A DNA stretch of 64,000 nt, taken from positions 287,543-351,542 of the forward strand of contig NZ_FCOM02000003.1 of assembly GCF_001544695.2 (NCBI RefSeq). Direction: 5' to 3'. Shown piece by piece: positions 1 through 8,017 of the stretch. Within the stretch, counting starts at the first letter, position 1. Each line of letters begins with the position of its first letter. This stretch comes from Caballeronia arvi (GTDB lineage: Bacteria; Pseudomonadota; Gammaproteobacteria; Burkholderiales; Burkholderiaceae). Under the pieces are notes generated by a model, which saw only the letters and a list, made by a program, of their open reading frames with translations, did not search any database and was not told the origin of the DNA. The translations under genes were made by a program, and so were the position numbers.

Positions 1-410
1 GGGTTTATCTCCAGCACCGCGATACGCGTGTGCGGCGCGGCGGCGCGCATGCCGCAGAGCGCGGGCAATAGCACGGTGGATTCGCTGTAGTCGGTGGCGG
101 CGATGCGCCAAGTGTTGTCGGCGGTAGCGGGATCGAACGCCGCTGCGGGCGATACCGCGCGTTCCAGCGAAGCAAGCGCTTCCCTTAAAGGCTCGCGCAG
201 GCTGTCTGCACGCGCCGTCGTCCGCATGCCGCGCGGACCGGGCAATAGCAACGGATCGCCGAAGATGTCGCGTAGCTTCGCCAGGTGCACGCTCACGGAA
301 GGCTGCGAAAAATGAAGCCGCTCGGCGGCGCGCGTGACGTTCTGTTCGGCGAGGAGAACATCGAGCGTGACGAGCAGATTGAGATCGACTCGTCTCAGGA
401 TATTATTCAT
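1..410 (-). CDS. LysR-family transcriptional regulator, C-terminus cut by window edge
   Basis: Translating the minus strand from an ATG at 408-410 gives an open frame of about 136 residues running off the window. It begins MNNILRRVDLNLLVTLDVLL and continues with the LysR helix-turn-helix (VTRAAERLHFSQPSVSVHLAKLR, residues about 24-47). The start of the effector-binding domain follows (TWRIAATDYSESTVLLPAL). The gene is divergent from the quinone-reductase-like gene at 502, with 91 bp between them, so it probably controls that gene and itself. The inducer cannot be told because most of the ligand domain lies outside the window. Family assignment is firm; the target is inference from position. 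Confidence 0.88.
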   Translation of the reverse strand, partial: MNNILRRVDLNLLVTLDVLLAEQNVTRAAERLHFSQPSVSVHLAKLRDIFGDPLLLPGPRGMRTTARADSLREPLREALASLERAVSPAAAFDPATADNTWRIAATDYSESTVLLPALCGMRAAAPHTRIAVLEIN

Positions 411-501
411 CGTAATACCTGTGATTTCGAATATTCATTTCCACTATACCAGAGCCGTGTTTATGCTGGCCTCCATTCCTGAACCGCAGTGGAGAATCCT
501 C
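411..501. promoter_or_regulatory. Divergent regulator/oxidoreductase intergenic region
   Basis: This 91-bp AT-richer gap separates the LysR gene from the flavoprotein gene. It contains the 8-bp palindrome GAATATTC at 429-436 within an AT-rich stretch, a plausible core for a LysR site. A GGAG ribosome binding site sits at 491-494, 7 bases before the ATG at 502. No clear -35/-10 pair could be assigned by eye. Confidence 0.35.
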
Positions 502-1278
502 ATGAACGTACTGATCGTCTATGCCCATCCGGAGCGCCGCTCGCTCAATGGCGCGCTCAATGATTTCACCGTCGAACGCCTGCGCGCGAACGGCCATGAC
601 GTGCAGGTTTCCGACCTCTATGCGATGAACTGGAAAGCGCCGCTCGACGCGACCGATGTCCGCGAGCGCAGCACCGATGCGCCCTTTCACGCGGCGCTCG
701 ACTCGAAGCACGCATTCGAGAACGGCCTGCAAAGCCGTGACATCGAAATCGAGCAGGACAAGCTGCGCTGGGCCGACGCGCTGATCCTTCAATTCCCGAT
801 GTGGTGGTTCTCGATGCCCGCGATCATGAAGGGCTGGGTCGAGCGCGTGTATGCGTACGGCTTCGGCTACGGCGTGGGCGAGCACTCGGACAAACATTGG
901 GGCGACCGCTATGGCGAAGGCGTCATGTCGGGCAAGCGCGCGATGATCGTCGTCACGACTGGCGGCTGGGAATCGCACTATGGTTCGCGCGGCATCAACG
1001 GCCCGATCGACGACGTGCTCTTCCCGATCCAGCATGGCGTGCTCTTTTATCCTGGCTTCGACGTACTGCCGCCTTTCGTCGTCTATCAGACGAGCCACAT
1101 GGACGACGCGCGCATGCAGGCGACTCGCGATGCGCTCGGCACGCGGCTCGACCGCCTTTGGGACGATACGCCGATCGCGTTCCGTAAGCAGAATCACGGC
1201 GACTACGAGATTCCCCGACTCACGTTGCGCGATGAACTCGCGGCGGGCCGGACCGGTTTCGGCGCGCACATCGGGTAA
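502..1278 (+). CDS. NAD(P)H dehydrogenase (quinone)-like flavoprotein
   Basis: The 258-residue protein has the flavodoxin-like fold of the NQO1/MdaB/KefF family. It starts MNVLIVYAHPE, the beta1-loop that binds the FMN/FAD phosphate, and has the family motif QFPMWWFSMPAIMKGWVERV at about residues 97-116 and a TTGG flavin-binding loop near 152. Such enzymes reduce quinones or other electrophiles with two electrons from NAD(P)H in the cytoplasm. The ATG at 502 is chosen because GGAG lies 7 bases upstream and the protein begins directly with the conserved strand. The open frame continues upstream to 334 but that part has no family similarity. It is probably under the divergent LysR regulator. 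Substrate unknown. Confidence 0.88.
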   Translation: MNVLIVYAHPERRSLNGALNDFTVERLRANGHDVQVSDLYAMNWKAPLDATDVRERSTDAPFHAALDSKHAFENGLQSRDIEIEQDKLRWADALILQFPMWWFSMPAIMKGWVERVYAYGFGYGVGEHSDKHWGDRYGEGVMSGKRAMIVVTTGGWESHYGSRGINGPIDDVLFPIQHGVLFYPGFDVLPPFVVYQTSHMDDARMQATRDALGTRLDRLWDDTPIAFRKQNHGDYEIPRLTLRDELAAGRTGFGAHIG

Positions 1279-1297
1279 AGCGCCGGCTAAGCGAAGC

Positions 1298-1690
1298 TCA
1301 ACTCACGTGCTCGACCGGATGTCGTTCGAGCCATGCGTTCTCTTCGTCGCTATAAAGCCGCGAGCGGGTGAGAAAGCGCAGGCCCGTCGGGCGCTCCAGC
1401 GAGAACATGCCGCCGTTGCCCGGCACCGCATCGATGATGAGCTGCGTGTGCTGCCAGTACTCGTATTGCGATTCGGTCATGTAGAACGGCACGCCGCCGA
1501 TCGCGCCGAGCTTCACGTCGGAACCGCCGACCATGAATTCCTTCGCCGGAAAGCACATCGGCGCGCTGCCGTCGCAGCATCCGCCCGATTGATGGAACAG
1601 CACGTCGCCATGCTCGGCCTTGATTTTGTCGATGAGATCGATCGCAGCGGGCGTCGCGGTCACGCGCAGCACTTCTTCCTGTTCGCTCAT
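1298..1690 (-). CDS. DUF779 family protein
   Basis: 130 residues starting MSEQEEVLRVTATPAAIDLI. It has the DUF779 signature: paired cysteines in HQSGGCCDGSAPMC (Cys38-Cys39) and EYWQHTQLIIDAVPGNGGMFSLE in the second half. Proteins of this family are typically encoded directly after ExaC/AcoD-type aldehyde dehydrogenases, as here (59 bp downstream, same strand). The cysteines suggest metal or thiol chemistry, but no biochemical role is established to my knowledge. The start at 1690 is the only ATG that gives the full domain; the longer frame upstream lies antisense-like inside the dehydrogenase gene and is spurious. Confidence 0.85.
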   Translation of the reverse strand: MSEQEEVLRVTATPAAIDLIDKIKAEHGDVLFHQSGGCCDGSAPMCFPAKEFMVGGSDVKLGAIGGVPFYMTESQYEYWQHTQLIIDAVPGNGGMFSLERPTGLRFLTRSRLYSDEENAWLERHPVEHVS

Positions 1691-1749
1691 GATGTTCTCG
1701 TTGTTCTGAATGGCCGCCGCTGCATGGAACAGCGGCGGCCCACTACGCT

Positions 1750-3270
1750 TTAGAAGAAGCCGAGCGGCTTGTCGCTGTAGCTTACGAGCATGTTCTTCGT
1801 CTGCTGATAGTGATCGAGCATCATCTTGTGATTCTCGCGTCCGATGCCCGACTGCTTGTAGCCGCCGAACGCCGCGTGCGCCGGATACGCGTGATAGCAG
1901 TTGGTCCACACGCGGCCCGCCTGAATCGCACGTCCGAATCGATAGGCGCGCGTGCCGTCGCGCGTCCACACGCCCGCGCCGAGACCGTAGAGCGTATCGT
2001 TCGCGATTTCGAGCGCTTCTTCTTCGGTCTTGAAGGTCGTCACCGACAGCACGGGCCCGAAGATTTCCTCCTGGAAGATGCGCATCTTGTTGTGGCCTTT
2101 GAACACGGTCGGCTTGATGTAATAGCCGTTCGCCAGCTCGCCGTCGAACGCGGCACGCTCGCCGCCGCTCAAACATTCCGCGCCTTCCTGCTTGCCGAGA
2201 TCGATATACGACAGGATCTTCTCCAGTTGCTCCCGCGAAGCCTGTGCGCCGATCATCGTCTTCGTATCGAGCGGATGGCCCTGCGCGATGGCCGCGACGC
2301 GCTTCAGCGCGCGTTCCATGAAGCGCTCATAGATCGATTCCTGCACCAGTGCGCGCGACGGGCAGGTGCACACTTCGCCCTGATTCAACGCGAACATCGT
2401 GAAGCCTTCGAGCGCTTTGTCGAAGAAACTGTCGTCGGCGTTCAGCACGTCCTCGAAGAAGATGTTCGGGCTCTTGCCGCCCAGCTCCAGCGTGACCGGA
2501 ATCAGATTCTGGCTCGCGTACTGCATGATGAGACGGCCCGTCGTGGTCTCGCCTGTGAACGCGATCTTCGCGATGCGCTTGTTCGACGCGAGCGGCTTGC
2601 CCGCTTCCAGACCGAAGCCGTTCACGACATTGAGGACGCCCGGCGGCAGAATGCCGTCGATCACTTCAAGCAGTACGAGAATCGATGCGGGCGTCTGCTC
2701 CGCCGGCTTCAACACGACGCAGTTGCCCGCCGCGAGCGCGGGCGCGAGCTTCCATACGGCCATCAGAATCGGGAAATTCCACGGAATGATCTGCCCGACG
2801 ACGCCGAGCGGCTCGTGGAAGTGATACGCGACCGTATCGTGATCGATCTCCGAGATGCCGCCTTCCTGCGAACGCGCCGCGCTTGCGAAATAACGGAAGT
2901 GGTCGATGGCGAGCGGAATATCCGCAGCCATCGTCTCGCGCAGCGGCTTGCCGTTGTCGATGGACTCGGCCACCGCGAGACGCTGCAGATTCGCTTCCAT
3001 GCGATCGGCGAGCTTCAGCAGCAGGTTCGCGCGATCGGTGACGGACGTCCGGCCCCACGACGCCTTCGCTGCGTGCGCGGCGTCGAGCGCGGCTTCGATA
3101 TCAGCTTCGCGCGAGCGCGGAATCGACGTGAAAGGCTCGCCGGTGATCGGCGAAATGTTGTCGAAATACTCACCGCCCGCGGGCGGCACCCACTTGCCGC
3201 CGATGAAGTTGCCGTACTGCTTTTTGTAGGGATATTCCGTGCTCAGGAACTGCATCTCTGCGTGATTCAT
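1750..3270 (-). CDS. Aldehyde dehydrogenase, ExaC/AcoD (acetaldehyde) type
   Basis: 506 residues, the usual length for NAD-dependent aldehyde dehydrogenases that oxidise acetaldehyde or related short aldehydes to the acid. Visible features are IIPWNFP near residue 160, the general-base segment [12 protein letters not shown] near 266, and the catalytic cysteine in [11 protein letters not shown] near 301. The ATG at 3270 is preceded by GAGGAG at 8 bases, and the N-terminus [16 protein letters not shown] is typical of ExaC/AcoD. Together with the DUF779 gene downstream it forms a two-gene operon. A sigma-54-like promoter lies about 70-85 bp upstream, matching the known enhancer-dependent control of acoD/exaC genes, but no AcoR-like activator is encoded nearby. 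Confidence 0.9.
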   Translation of the reverse strand: MNHAEMQFLSTEYPYKKQYGNFIGGKWVPPAGGEYFDNISPITGEPFTSIPRSREADIEAALDAAHAAKASWGRTSVTDRANLLLKLADRMEANLQRLAVAESIDNGKPLRETMAADIPLAIDHFRYFASAARSQEGGISEIDHDTVAYHFHEPLGVVGQIIPWNFPILMAVWKLAPALAAGNCVVLKPAEQTPASILVLLEVIDGILPPGVLNVVNGFGLEAGKPLASNKRIAKIAFTGETTTGRLIMQYASQNLIPVTLELGGKSPNIFFEDVLNADDSFFDKALEGFTMFALNQGEVCTCPSRALVQESIYERFMERALKRVAAIAQGHPLDTKTMIGAQASREQLEKILSYIDLGKQEGAECLSGGERAAFDGELANGYYIKPTVFKGHNKMRIFQEEIFGPVLSVTTFKTEEEALEIANDTLYGLGAGVWTRDGTRAYRFGRAIQAGRVWTNCYHAYPAHAAFGGYKQSGIGRENHKMMLDHYQQTKNMLVSYSDKPLGFF

Positions 3271-3340
3271 TGTGTGTGCTCCTCGCATGTCGACGTGAAC
3301 GGGCCGGCACTGCCGATGTCCGGCGCCGGTCGCTGTTGTT

Positions 3341-3356
3341 TGCGAGTTCCGTGCCA
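3341..3356 (-). promoter_or_regulatory. Sigma-54 (-24/-12) promoter-like site of the aldehyde dehydrogenase operon
   Basis: Read on the minus strand the site is TGGCAC-GGAAC-TCGCA, against the consensus TGGCAC-N5-TTGCA. The invariant GG and GC are present with correct spacing. A start point about 12 bases downstream would leave a leader of roughly 60 bases before the ATG at 3270. Confidence 0.6.
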
Positions 3357-3446
3357 TCGAGCGCGCGAGCATACGAGTCGGGCGAGAGCCGCATCGGCAT
3401 GCGGTTGCGCGGGGCATCGTCAGGGTTTATACGGGCCGATGCGCCC

Positions 3447-3493
3447 TGTTCAGAATCAGGACACCTGCCCCGCCCTGTAGCGATGCGATACAG
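3447..3493. promoter_or_regulatory. Two dyads, candidate activator sites upstream of the sigma-54-like promoter
   Basis: Two inverted repeats lie about 90-150 bp upstream of the -24/-12 site. One is TGTTC-N7-GGACA at 3447-3463 (one mismatch in the arms). The other is CTGTA-N9-TACAG at 3475-3493, with further CG/CG matches inside. Position and pairing are what is expected for an AcoR-like enhancer-binding protein. The rest of the 3271-3808 gap holds no gene I can support. A weak sigma-70-like pair, TTGCAA-N17-TATGGT at 3580-3608, could serve the plus-strand MFS gene. Confidence 0.4.
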
Positions 3494-3808
3494 CCAGCGT
3501 CTGCGTCCGCGATGCATGCGGATTGCTGCGCGGATTACGGCAACGCTGCGGGCAAACGCTTATGGCACGACTGTTCATATTGCAAAGCCTTTCACACTTG
3601 TCTATGGTCATGCCAGCCGTGGCAAAGCGTCGCACTCATATGTCGTTCCATCGCATGTTTGAGCGGCGCGAAATGGCCTTGCGCACGCGACGCGGACATC
3701 GTCGCCGGGCGCATGAACCACGGCGGGCTGCTTTCCGGCGACCCCGGTCGGCACCTCAAGTAACGATGCGCGCGCACGTGAGAGACATGACGCGCCACGG
3801 AGACCACA

Positions 3809-5206
3809 ATGAACAGCACACTCAATCAAGGGGCCGCGCACGGCCCGACAAGCTTTTTCTCCAAGGAAGCGACCATCGCCCGGCCCGGCTTCTCGCGCTG
3901 GATGGTGCCGCCTGCCGCGCTGGCTGTTCACCTGTGCATCGGGCAGGCGTATGCGTTCTCGGTGTTCAATGCGCCGCTGACGAAAGTCATCGGCATCACG
4001 AAGTCCGCGCCGGATGACTGGTCGCTGACCACGCTCGGCTGGATCTTCTCGCTCGCCATCGTGTTTCTCGGCCTCTCGGCGGCATTCGCCGGCAAATGGC
4101 TGGAGAAGGTCGGCCCGCGCCGCACGATGTTCACCGCGGCATGCTGCTTCGGCGGCGGCTTTCTCGTTTCCTCGCTCGGCGTCTATCTGCATCAGATCTG
4201 GCTGCTGTATCTCGGCTATGGCGTGATCGGCGGCATCGGCCTCGGGCTCGGCTATGTGTCGCCGGTATCGACGCTGATCCGCTGGTTCCCGGACCGCCGC
4301 GGCATGGCGACCGGCATGGCGATCATGGGCTTTGGCGGCGGCGCGATGATCGCGGCGCCCGGCTCCGTCGCGCTGATGAACCACTTCAAGAGCGCGACGA
4401 GCGCCGGCGTGGCCGAAACGTTCCTCGTGCTCGGCGTGCTCTACTTCATCTCGATGACGATCGGCGCGCTCGCGATCCGCATTCCCCCGGCGGAGTGGAA
4501 GCCGGCCGGCTGGACGCCGCCCGCGACGGCGAACAAGATGATCACGAAGAACCACGTGCATATCGATCAGGCGTTGAAGACGCCGCAGTTCTATCTGCTG
4601 TGGCTCGTGCTGTTCCTGAACGTGACGGCGGGCATCGGCGTGCTGGGCCAGGCATCGGTGATGATTCAGGAAAGCTTCAAGACGTCGATCACGGCGGGCG
4701 CGGCGGCGGGCTTCGTCGGGCTGCTGTCGCTTTTCAACATGGGCGGACGCTTCGTGTGGGCGTCGGCCTCGGACTGGATCGGCCGTAAAAACACCTACTT
4801 CGTGTTCTTCATGCTCGGCGCGGTGCTGTATTTCCTCGTGCCGCAATTCGCGAGCGCCGGCAACATCGCGCTCTTCGTGCTGGCGTACGGCGTGATTCTG
4901 TCGATGTACGGCGGCGGCTTCTCGACCGTCCCCGCGTATCTCGCGGACATGTTCGGCACGGCGTTCGTCGGCGGCATTCACGGACGGCTTTTGACCGCGT
5001 GGGCGGCTGCGGGCGTCGCGGGACCGGTGCTCGTCAACTACGTCCGCGCGTATCAGGTGGCACACGGCGTCGCGGGCGCGGATGCGTACACGATGACGCT
5101 GCACATCATGGCGGCGCTGCTCGTCGTCGGCTTCCTCTGCAATCTGCTCATCACGCGAGTGCATGAGAAGCATCACATGAACCTGTCGGCGCAGGCCGCG
5201 AGCTGA
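3809..5206 (+). CDS. MFS transporter, oxalate/formate antiporter (OFA) family
   Basis: 465 residues with about 12 predicted membrane helices. The family-typical opening is seen (FSRWMVPPAALAVHLCIGQAYAFSVF), as are the loop-2 motif GKWLEKVGPRRTMF and YGVIGGIGLGLGYVSPVSTLIRWFPDRRG, all features of OxlT-like OFA carriers. It would exchange or import small carboxylates across the inner membrane; the substrate is not evident. The ATG at 3809 is preceded by GGAGA. Directly downstream (16 bp) is a 42-aa single-helix protein that accompanies carriers of this type. It is divergent from the aldehyde dehydrogenase operon. Confidence 0.88.
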   Translation: MNSTLNQGAAHGPTSFFSKEATIARPGFSRWMVPPAALAVHLCIGQAYAFSVFNAPLTKVIGITKSAPDDWSLTTLGWIFSLAIVFLGLSAAFAGKWLEKVGPRRTMFTAACCFGGGFLVSSLGVYLHQIWLLYLGYGVIGGIGLGLGYVSPVSTLIRWFPDRRGMATGMAIMGFGGGAMIAAPGSVALMNHFKSATSAGVAETFLVLGVLYFISMTIGALAIRIPPAEWKPAGWTPPATANKMITKNHVHIDQALKTPQFYLLWLVLFLNVTAGIGVLGQASVMIQESFKTSITAGAAAGFVGLLSLFNMGGRFVWASASDWIGRKNTYFVFFMLGAVLYFLVPQFASAGNIALFVLAYGVILSMYGGGFSTVPAYLADMFGTAFVGGIHGRLLTAWAAAGVAGPVLVNYVRAYQVAHGVAGADAYTMTLHIMAALLVVGFLCNLLITRVHEKHHMNLSAQAAS

Positions 5207-5222
5207 GAGAAAGGAGACCGCG

Positions 5223-5351
5223 ATGAATACTCAGTACGAAGGCAAGTCGTCGAACAAGGGGTTGCTGCTGCTGTTCTGGGCGTATGTGCTGATTCCGCTC
5301 GCATGGGGCGTCACGAACACGCTCACGCAGGCGATCAAGCTGTTCCACTGA
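5223..5351 (+). CDS. Small membrane partner of the OFA-type MFS transporter
   Basis: 42 residues starting MNTQYEGKSSNKGLLLLFWA and ending in LTQAIKLFH. There is one hydrophobic helix (LLLLFWAYVLIPLAWGV), followed by a short amphipathic end. An AGGAG ribosome binding site lies 6-7 bases before the ATG. It sits 16 bp after the MFS gene on the same strand. I recognise this as the short protein annotated as an MFS transporter small subunit next to OFA carriers in Burkholderiales; its function there is inferred only from linkage. Confidence 0.75.
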   Translation: MNTQYEGKSSNKGLLLLFWAYVLIPLAWGVTNTLTQAIKLFH

Positions 5352-5455
5352 TTCGTCAGGAAGTGCCACGCGCGCCGGAGGGCCGATTCGTCGATCGGTT
5401 CACGGCGCGCGTTTTGTTTGCGGCTTGTCGCGTGGCTCGCAAGCCGCGTGCAGGT

Positions 5456-5575
5456 TCAGTGGCCCCGATCCTCCACCCGGTTCAAGCTGCGGCGCGCGAG
5501 GGCGCTCATCAAAAGCGTGCCGCATACGGATGCTGCGAGATACACGCCAGCCATCATCCATTCCATTTCACTCAC
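5456..5575 (-). CDS. Putative 39-aa membrane protein
   Basis: A GTG start at 5573-5575 has GGAG 6 bases upstream and opens MSEMEWMMAGVYLAASVCGT, then LLMSALARRSLNRVEDRGH. It has one hydrophobic helix followed by a positively charged end, the usual form of a small inner-membrane protein with its C-terminus in the cytoplasm. An ATG at 5566 is an alternative start. It lies alone in the 534-bp gap between the MFS small subunit and the HiPIP gene. The gap holds nothing else I can support. I do not recognise a family. Confidence 0.42.
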   Translation of the reverse strand: MSEMEWMMAGVYLAASVCGTLLMSALARRSLNRVEDRGH

Positions 5576-5885
5576 GGTGTTCTCCTTCGAATTGAGCCGC
5601 GACCGGGTGCCGCGGGGGTGGTTCACGCGATTGCAATTGCGTTCTGGCCTGATTTACGGCACGTTTGCGCAAAGGTTTAGCGGCGCGGAATGAACGACGT
5701 TGCCCGTACGTTGAAGGAGAAAGCTAAAGCGGCTGGTCAGCGAAAAAACGACCGCCCGTTCGATTCGCAAACGTAGGCGACGAGGCCGAATTTTGGGCAT
5801 GGCGCGGCGCGTCGGCGTATCGTTCGACTAGCGCCCGAGAGCGCACGAAAACATTCCCCGCAGACGACAAAAACGGTCCATCACA

Positions 5886-6191
5886 ATGAATCCGACCCGC
5901 CGCAGCTTCATGATTTTCAGTATCGGCATGGGCTCGGCGCTGTGGCTCACGCGAGCCCGCGCCGATGCGCCGCACCTGAGCGAATCCGATCCGGCGGCCG
6001 TCGCGGTCGGATACAAGGAAGACGCCGCGAAGGTGGACAAGGCGAAATACGCGAACTATGCCGCCGACCAGACGTGTGCGAACTGCTCGTTGTATCAGGG
6101 CAAATCGACGGATGCCTGGGGCGGCTGCACCCTCTTCAACGACAAGCTCGTCGCCGGCAAGGGATGGTGCGCGTCATACACGAACATGTGA
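5886..6191 (+). CDS. High-potential iron-sulfur protein (HiPIP), Tat-exported
   Basis: 101 residues. The N-terminus NPTRRSFMIF followed by a hydrophobic stretch and ARADA is a twin-arginine signal peptide, so the folded protein is exported to the periplasm. The mature part has the four [4Fe-4S] cysteines in HiPIP order: Cys64 and Cys67 (CANC), Cys81 (GGC) and Cys95 (GWC). HiPIPs are soluble one-electron carriers. No redox partner is encoded next to it. Family assignment is strong; the physiological partner is unknown. Confidence 0.93.
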   Translation: MNPTRRSFMIFSIGMGSALWLTRARADAPHLSESDPAAVAVGYKEDAAKVDKAKYANYAADQTCANCSLYQGKSTDAWGGCTLFNDKLVAGKGWCASYTNM

Positions 6192-6209
6192 TGCCGGTTC
6201 GACGTCGAC

Positions 6210-6716
6210 TCAACGCACCGTGTAGCCGACGAAACGCCAGATATTGTCCGAGTCGAGGATGAACGTCACCATCTCGCGCGATGACTGAGGGGCCTGGCTG
6301 AACTGGGTATCGAAGAGCACGTTGATATACGCGCCTGCGGGCATGTTGCCGGTGCCGTCATAGCGATAATGCTTGACGCCCATCGGCATGCGGATGCCCG
6401 GTGAGCCGAGCGGCGAACGGTCGCGCGTGACCTTCTTGACGAAGTCATCGCGTGAAATGATCTGTTTCGCGATGGGCGAGCCCTGATCCCACACTTCGGC
6501 CGACTTGTTCTGGTCGATCAGCCTGACGATGGCCGACGCGACCTGCGCGATGTCCTGGTCTTGCTTGTCGAGGGCGGCCTGCTGTTCCTTCGTGAGGGGG
6601 CGAGCCGCGGCGGCTTGAGGCGGCTGCGGGGCGGGCTGGGCTTGCTGCGCCTGGCACGCGATGCTGCTCCATAGCAGCAATAGTGCACCGAGCGAGAGAG
6701 TGATGCGAGCTTTCAT
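6210..6716 (-). CDS. DUF4019-type secreted protein
   Basis: 168 residues with a signal peptide (MKARITLSLGALLLLWSSIA, cleavage near CQAQ). A proline/alanine/glutamine-rich linker to about residue 45 follows, then a domain (VASAIVRLIDQNKSAEVWDQ to IWRFVGYTVR) of the DUF4019 type. The cysteine after the hydrophobic core could be a lipidation site, but -3 is Ser rather than Leu, so ordinary secretion is as likely. Convergent with the HiPIP gene, 18 bp apart. Function unknown. Confidence 0.75.
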   Translation of the reverse strand: MKARITLSLGALLLLWSSIACQAQQAQPAPQPPQAAAARPLTKEQQAALDKQDQDIAQVASAIVRLIDQNKSAEVWDQGSPIAKQIISRDDFVKKVTRDRSPLGSPGIRMPMGVKHYRYDGTGNMPAGAYINVLFDTQFSQAPQSSREMVTFILDSDNIWRFVGYTVR

Positions 6717-6870
6717 GTGACGGACTGCGGTGGTTTATTAGGCCCAGATTGTAGCGCTGTCCGCGGGTGGGACTGTAAGAAATACTTAGTTTCGGAAAAG
6801 TGAATGGAGGGGGCGTAGTTCAGGCCTTCGTTTCAGCCTGCGGTCCGTGGACTCATTCAGCCTACCTCGG

Positions 6871-7041
6871 TCACGCGTGCCGCTTCGGCATCTGCATCTC
6901 AGGAAGACGCAATTCGCCGCGTTCGATCATCGATACGAGTTCTTCGACGGTTGCTTCTGCTTTCGCCATCTGTTCCTCGCACAGCCGGACATGGTTTGCA
7001 CGCTTCTTTAATTCGCGGGATTCTAATGACCTGTGCTGCAT
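6871..7041 (-). CDS. Hypothetical 56-aa charged, probably coiled-coil protein
   Basis: The ATG at 7041 gives MQHRSLESRELKKRANHVRL, then a heptad-like, Glu/Lys-rich stretch (CEEQMAKAEATVEELVSMIE) and RGELRLPEMQMPKRHA. A GGG-containing weak ribosome binding site lies about 8 bases upstream. It has no hydrophobic segment, so it is probably a cytoplasmic helical protein. It is divergent from the EEP gene at 7145, sharing a 103-bp gap. The longer open frame upstream runs antisense through the EEP gene and is rejected. No family recognised. Confidence 0.5.
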   Translation of the reverse strand: MQHRSLESRELKKRANHVRLCEEQMAKAEATVEELVSMIERGELRLPEMQMPKRHA

Positions 7042-7144
7042 ACGCGGCCCTTTTATCTCTAAATTAAGGAGGTTGCGCCGACCGCGCACATTCCTTGCGG
7101 CCCTTGACGGAAGGTCAACCTTTAGCGCTATCGCCGAGGTGAAA

Positions 7145-8017
7145 ATGAAACTCGTCGACTGGAACATCCAATGGGGACGCGGCGTAGACAACCGCGTCGA
7201 TCTCGCGCGCATCGTCGCCGAAGCGAAAGCGCTGCACGACTTCGACATTCTCTGTCTCCAGGAAGTCACGCGCGGCTTCCACGAAAGCGAACACGCGGGC
7301 GGACTCGCGGGCCGTCCGGGCGCCGATCAGTTCGCCGAACTCGAAGCGCTGATACCGGGCGCAACTGTCATAGACGGAATCGGCTCCGATCTGCCGCCCG
7401 TGGGCGCAGGGCTTGCACGCCGTCAGTTCGGCAACGCGATCGTCAGCCTCCTGCCGGTGCGTCAGGTGTTGCGCCATTCGCTCCCGTGGCCCGCCGATCC
7501 CGCGAAGCCGTCGATGATGCGCGTCGCGCTCGAAGCCGTCATCGATACCGACGTCGGCCCGATGCGCGTCGTCAGCACGCATCTGGAGTTTTATTCAGAG
7601 AAGCAGCGTCTCGCGCAAGTCGCGCGGCTGCGCGAACTGCACGCCGAAGCCTGCGCGCATGAACGCCAGCCCGCGAAGGCCGAAAGTCAGGCGAGCCCGT
7701 TCGCCGACACCGCGCGTCCGCATTCCGCGATCGTCTGCGGTGACTTCAACAGCGCGTTCGAAGGATCGGCGTATCGCGCGATGCTCGACCCCATCGCCGA
7801 TGCGCCCGCCTTCGTCGATGCATGGACCTGCGCGCATTCGAACGATCCGAGGGCGGCGACGGTCGGTCTCTACGATCACGATCAATGGCCCGATGGACCG
7901 TTCGCCTGCGACTTCATCTTCGTGACGGAAGATCTGCAGCCGCGCATTGTTGGGTGCGAAGCGGATCAGTCGAGCCAGTCATCGGATCATCAGCCGATGT
8001 GGCTCGAACTGCGCTAA
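7145..8017 (+). CDS. Endonuclease/exonuclease/phosphatase (EEP) family hydrolase
   Basis: 290 residues starting MKLVDWNIQWGRG, with the metal-binding Asn in DWNIQ. The catalytic segments are LCLQEVTRG (Glu near 39), STHLEFYSEKQRLAQ, CGDFNSAFE (Asp-x-Asn) and SDHQPMWLEL (terminal Asp-His), the complete DNase-I-like catalytic set. The substrate could be nucleic acid, a phospholipid or an inositol phosphate; sequence alone does not decide. The start has GAGGTG upstream; the frame upstream of 7145 carries no domain residues. Its stop overlaps that of the convergent peptidase gene by 4 bp (8014-8017). Confidence 0.85.
   Translation: MKLVDWNIQWGRGVDNRVDLARIVAEAKALHDFDILCLQEVTRGFHESEHAGGLAGRPGADQFAELEALIPGATVIDGIGSDLPPVGAGLARRQFGNAIVSLLPVRQVLRHSLPWPADPAKPSMMRVALEAVIDTDVGPMRVVSTHLEFYSEKQRLAQVARLRELHAEACAHERQPAKAESQASPFADTARPHSAIVCGDFNSAFEGSAYRAMLDPIADAPAFVDAWTCAHSNDPRAATVGLYDHDQWPDGPFACDFIFVTEDLQPRIVGCEADQSSQSSDHQPMWLELR

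Noticed and set aside
334..501. Upstream extension of the quinone-reductase frame
   Set aside because: Runs through the LysR gene and the intergenic region; the flavodoxin fold begins at 502 with GGAG in place.
1298..2176. DUF779 frame extended into the aldehyde dehydrogenase gene
   Set aside because: The added residues have no domain character and overlap a well supported gene on the same strand in another frame.
3568..3590. TGGCACG near the MFS gene as a second sigma-54 promoter
   Set aside because: The base pair GC at the -12 position is absent at the required spacing.
3809..5176. 522-residue minus-strand frame opposite the MFS transporter
   Set aside because: Arg/His/Glu-rich shadow of a hydrophobic membrane protein.
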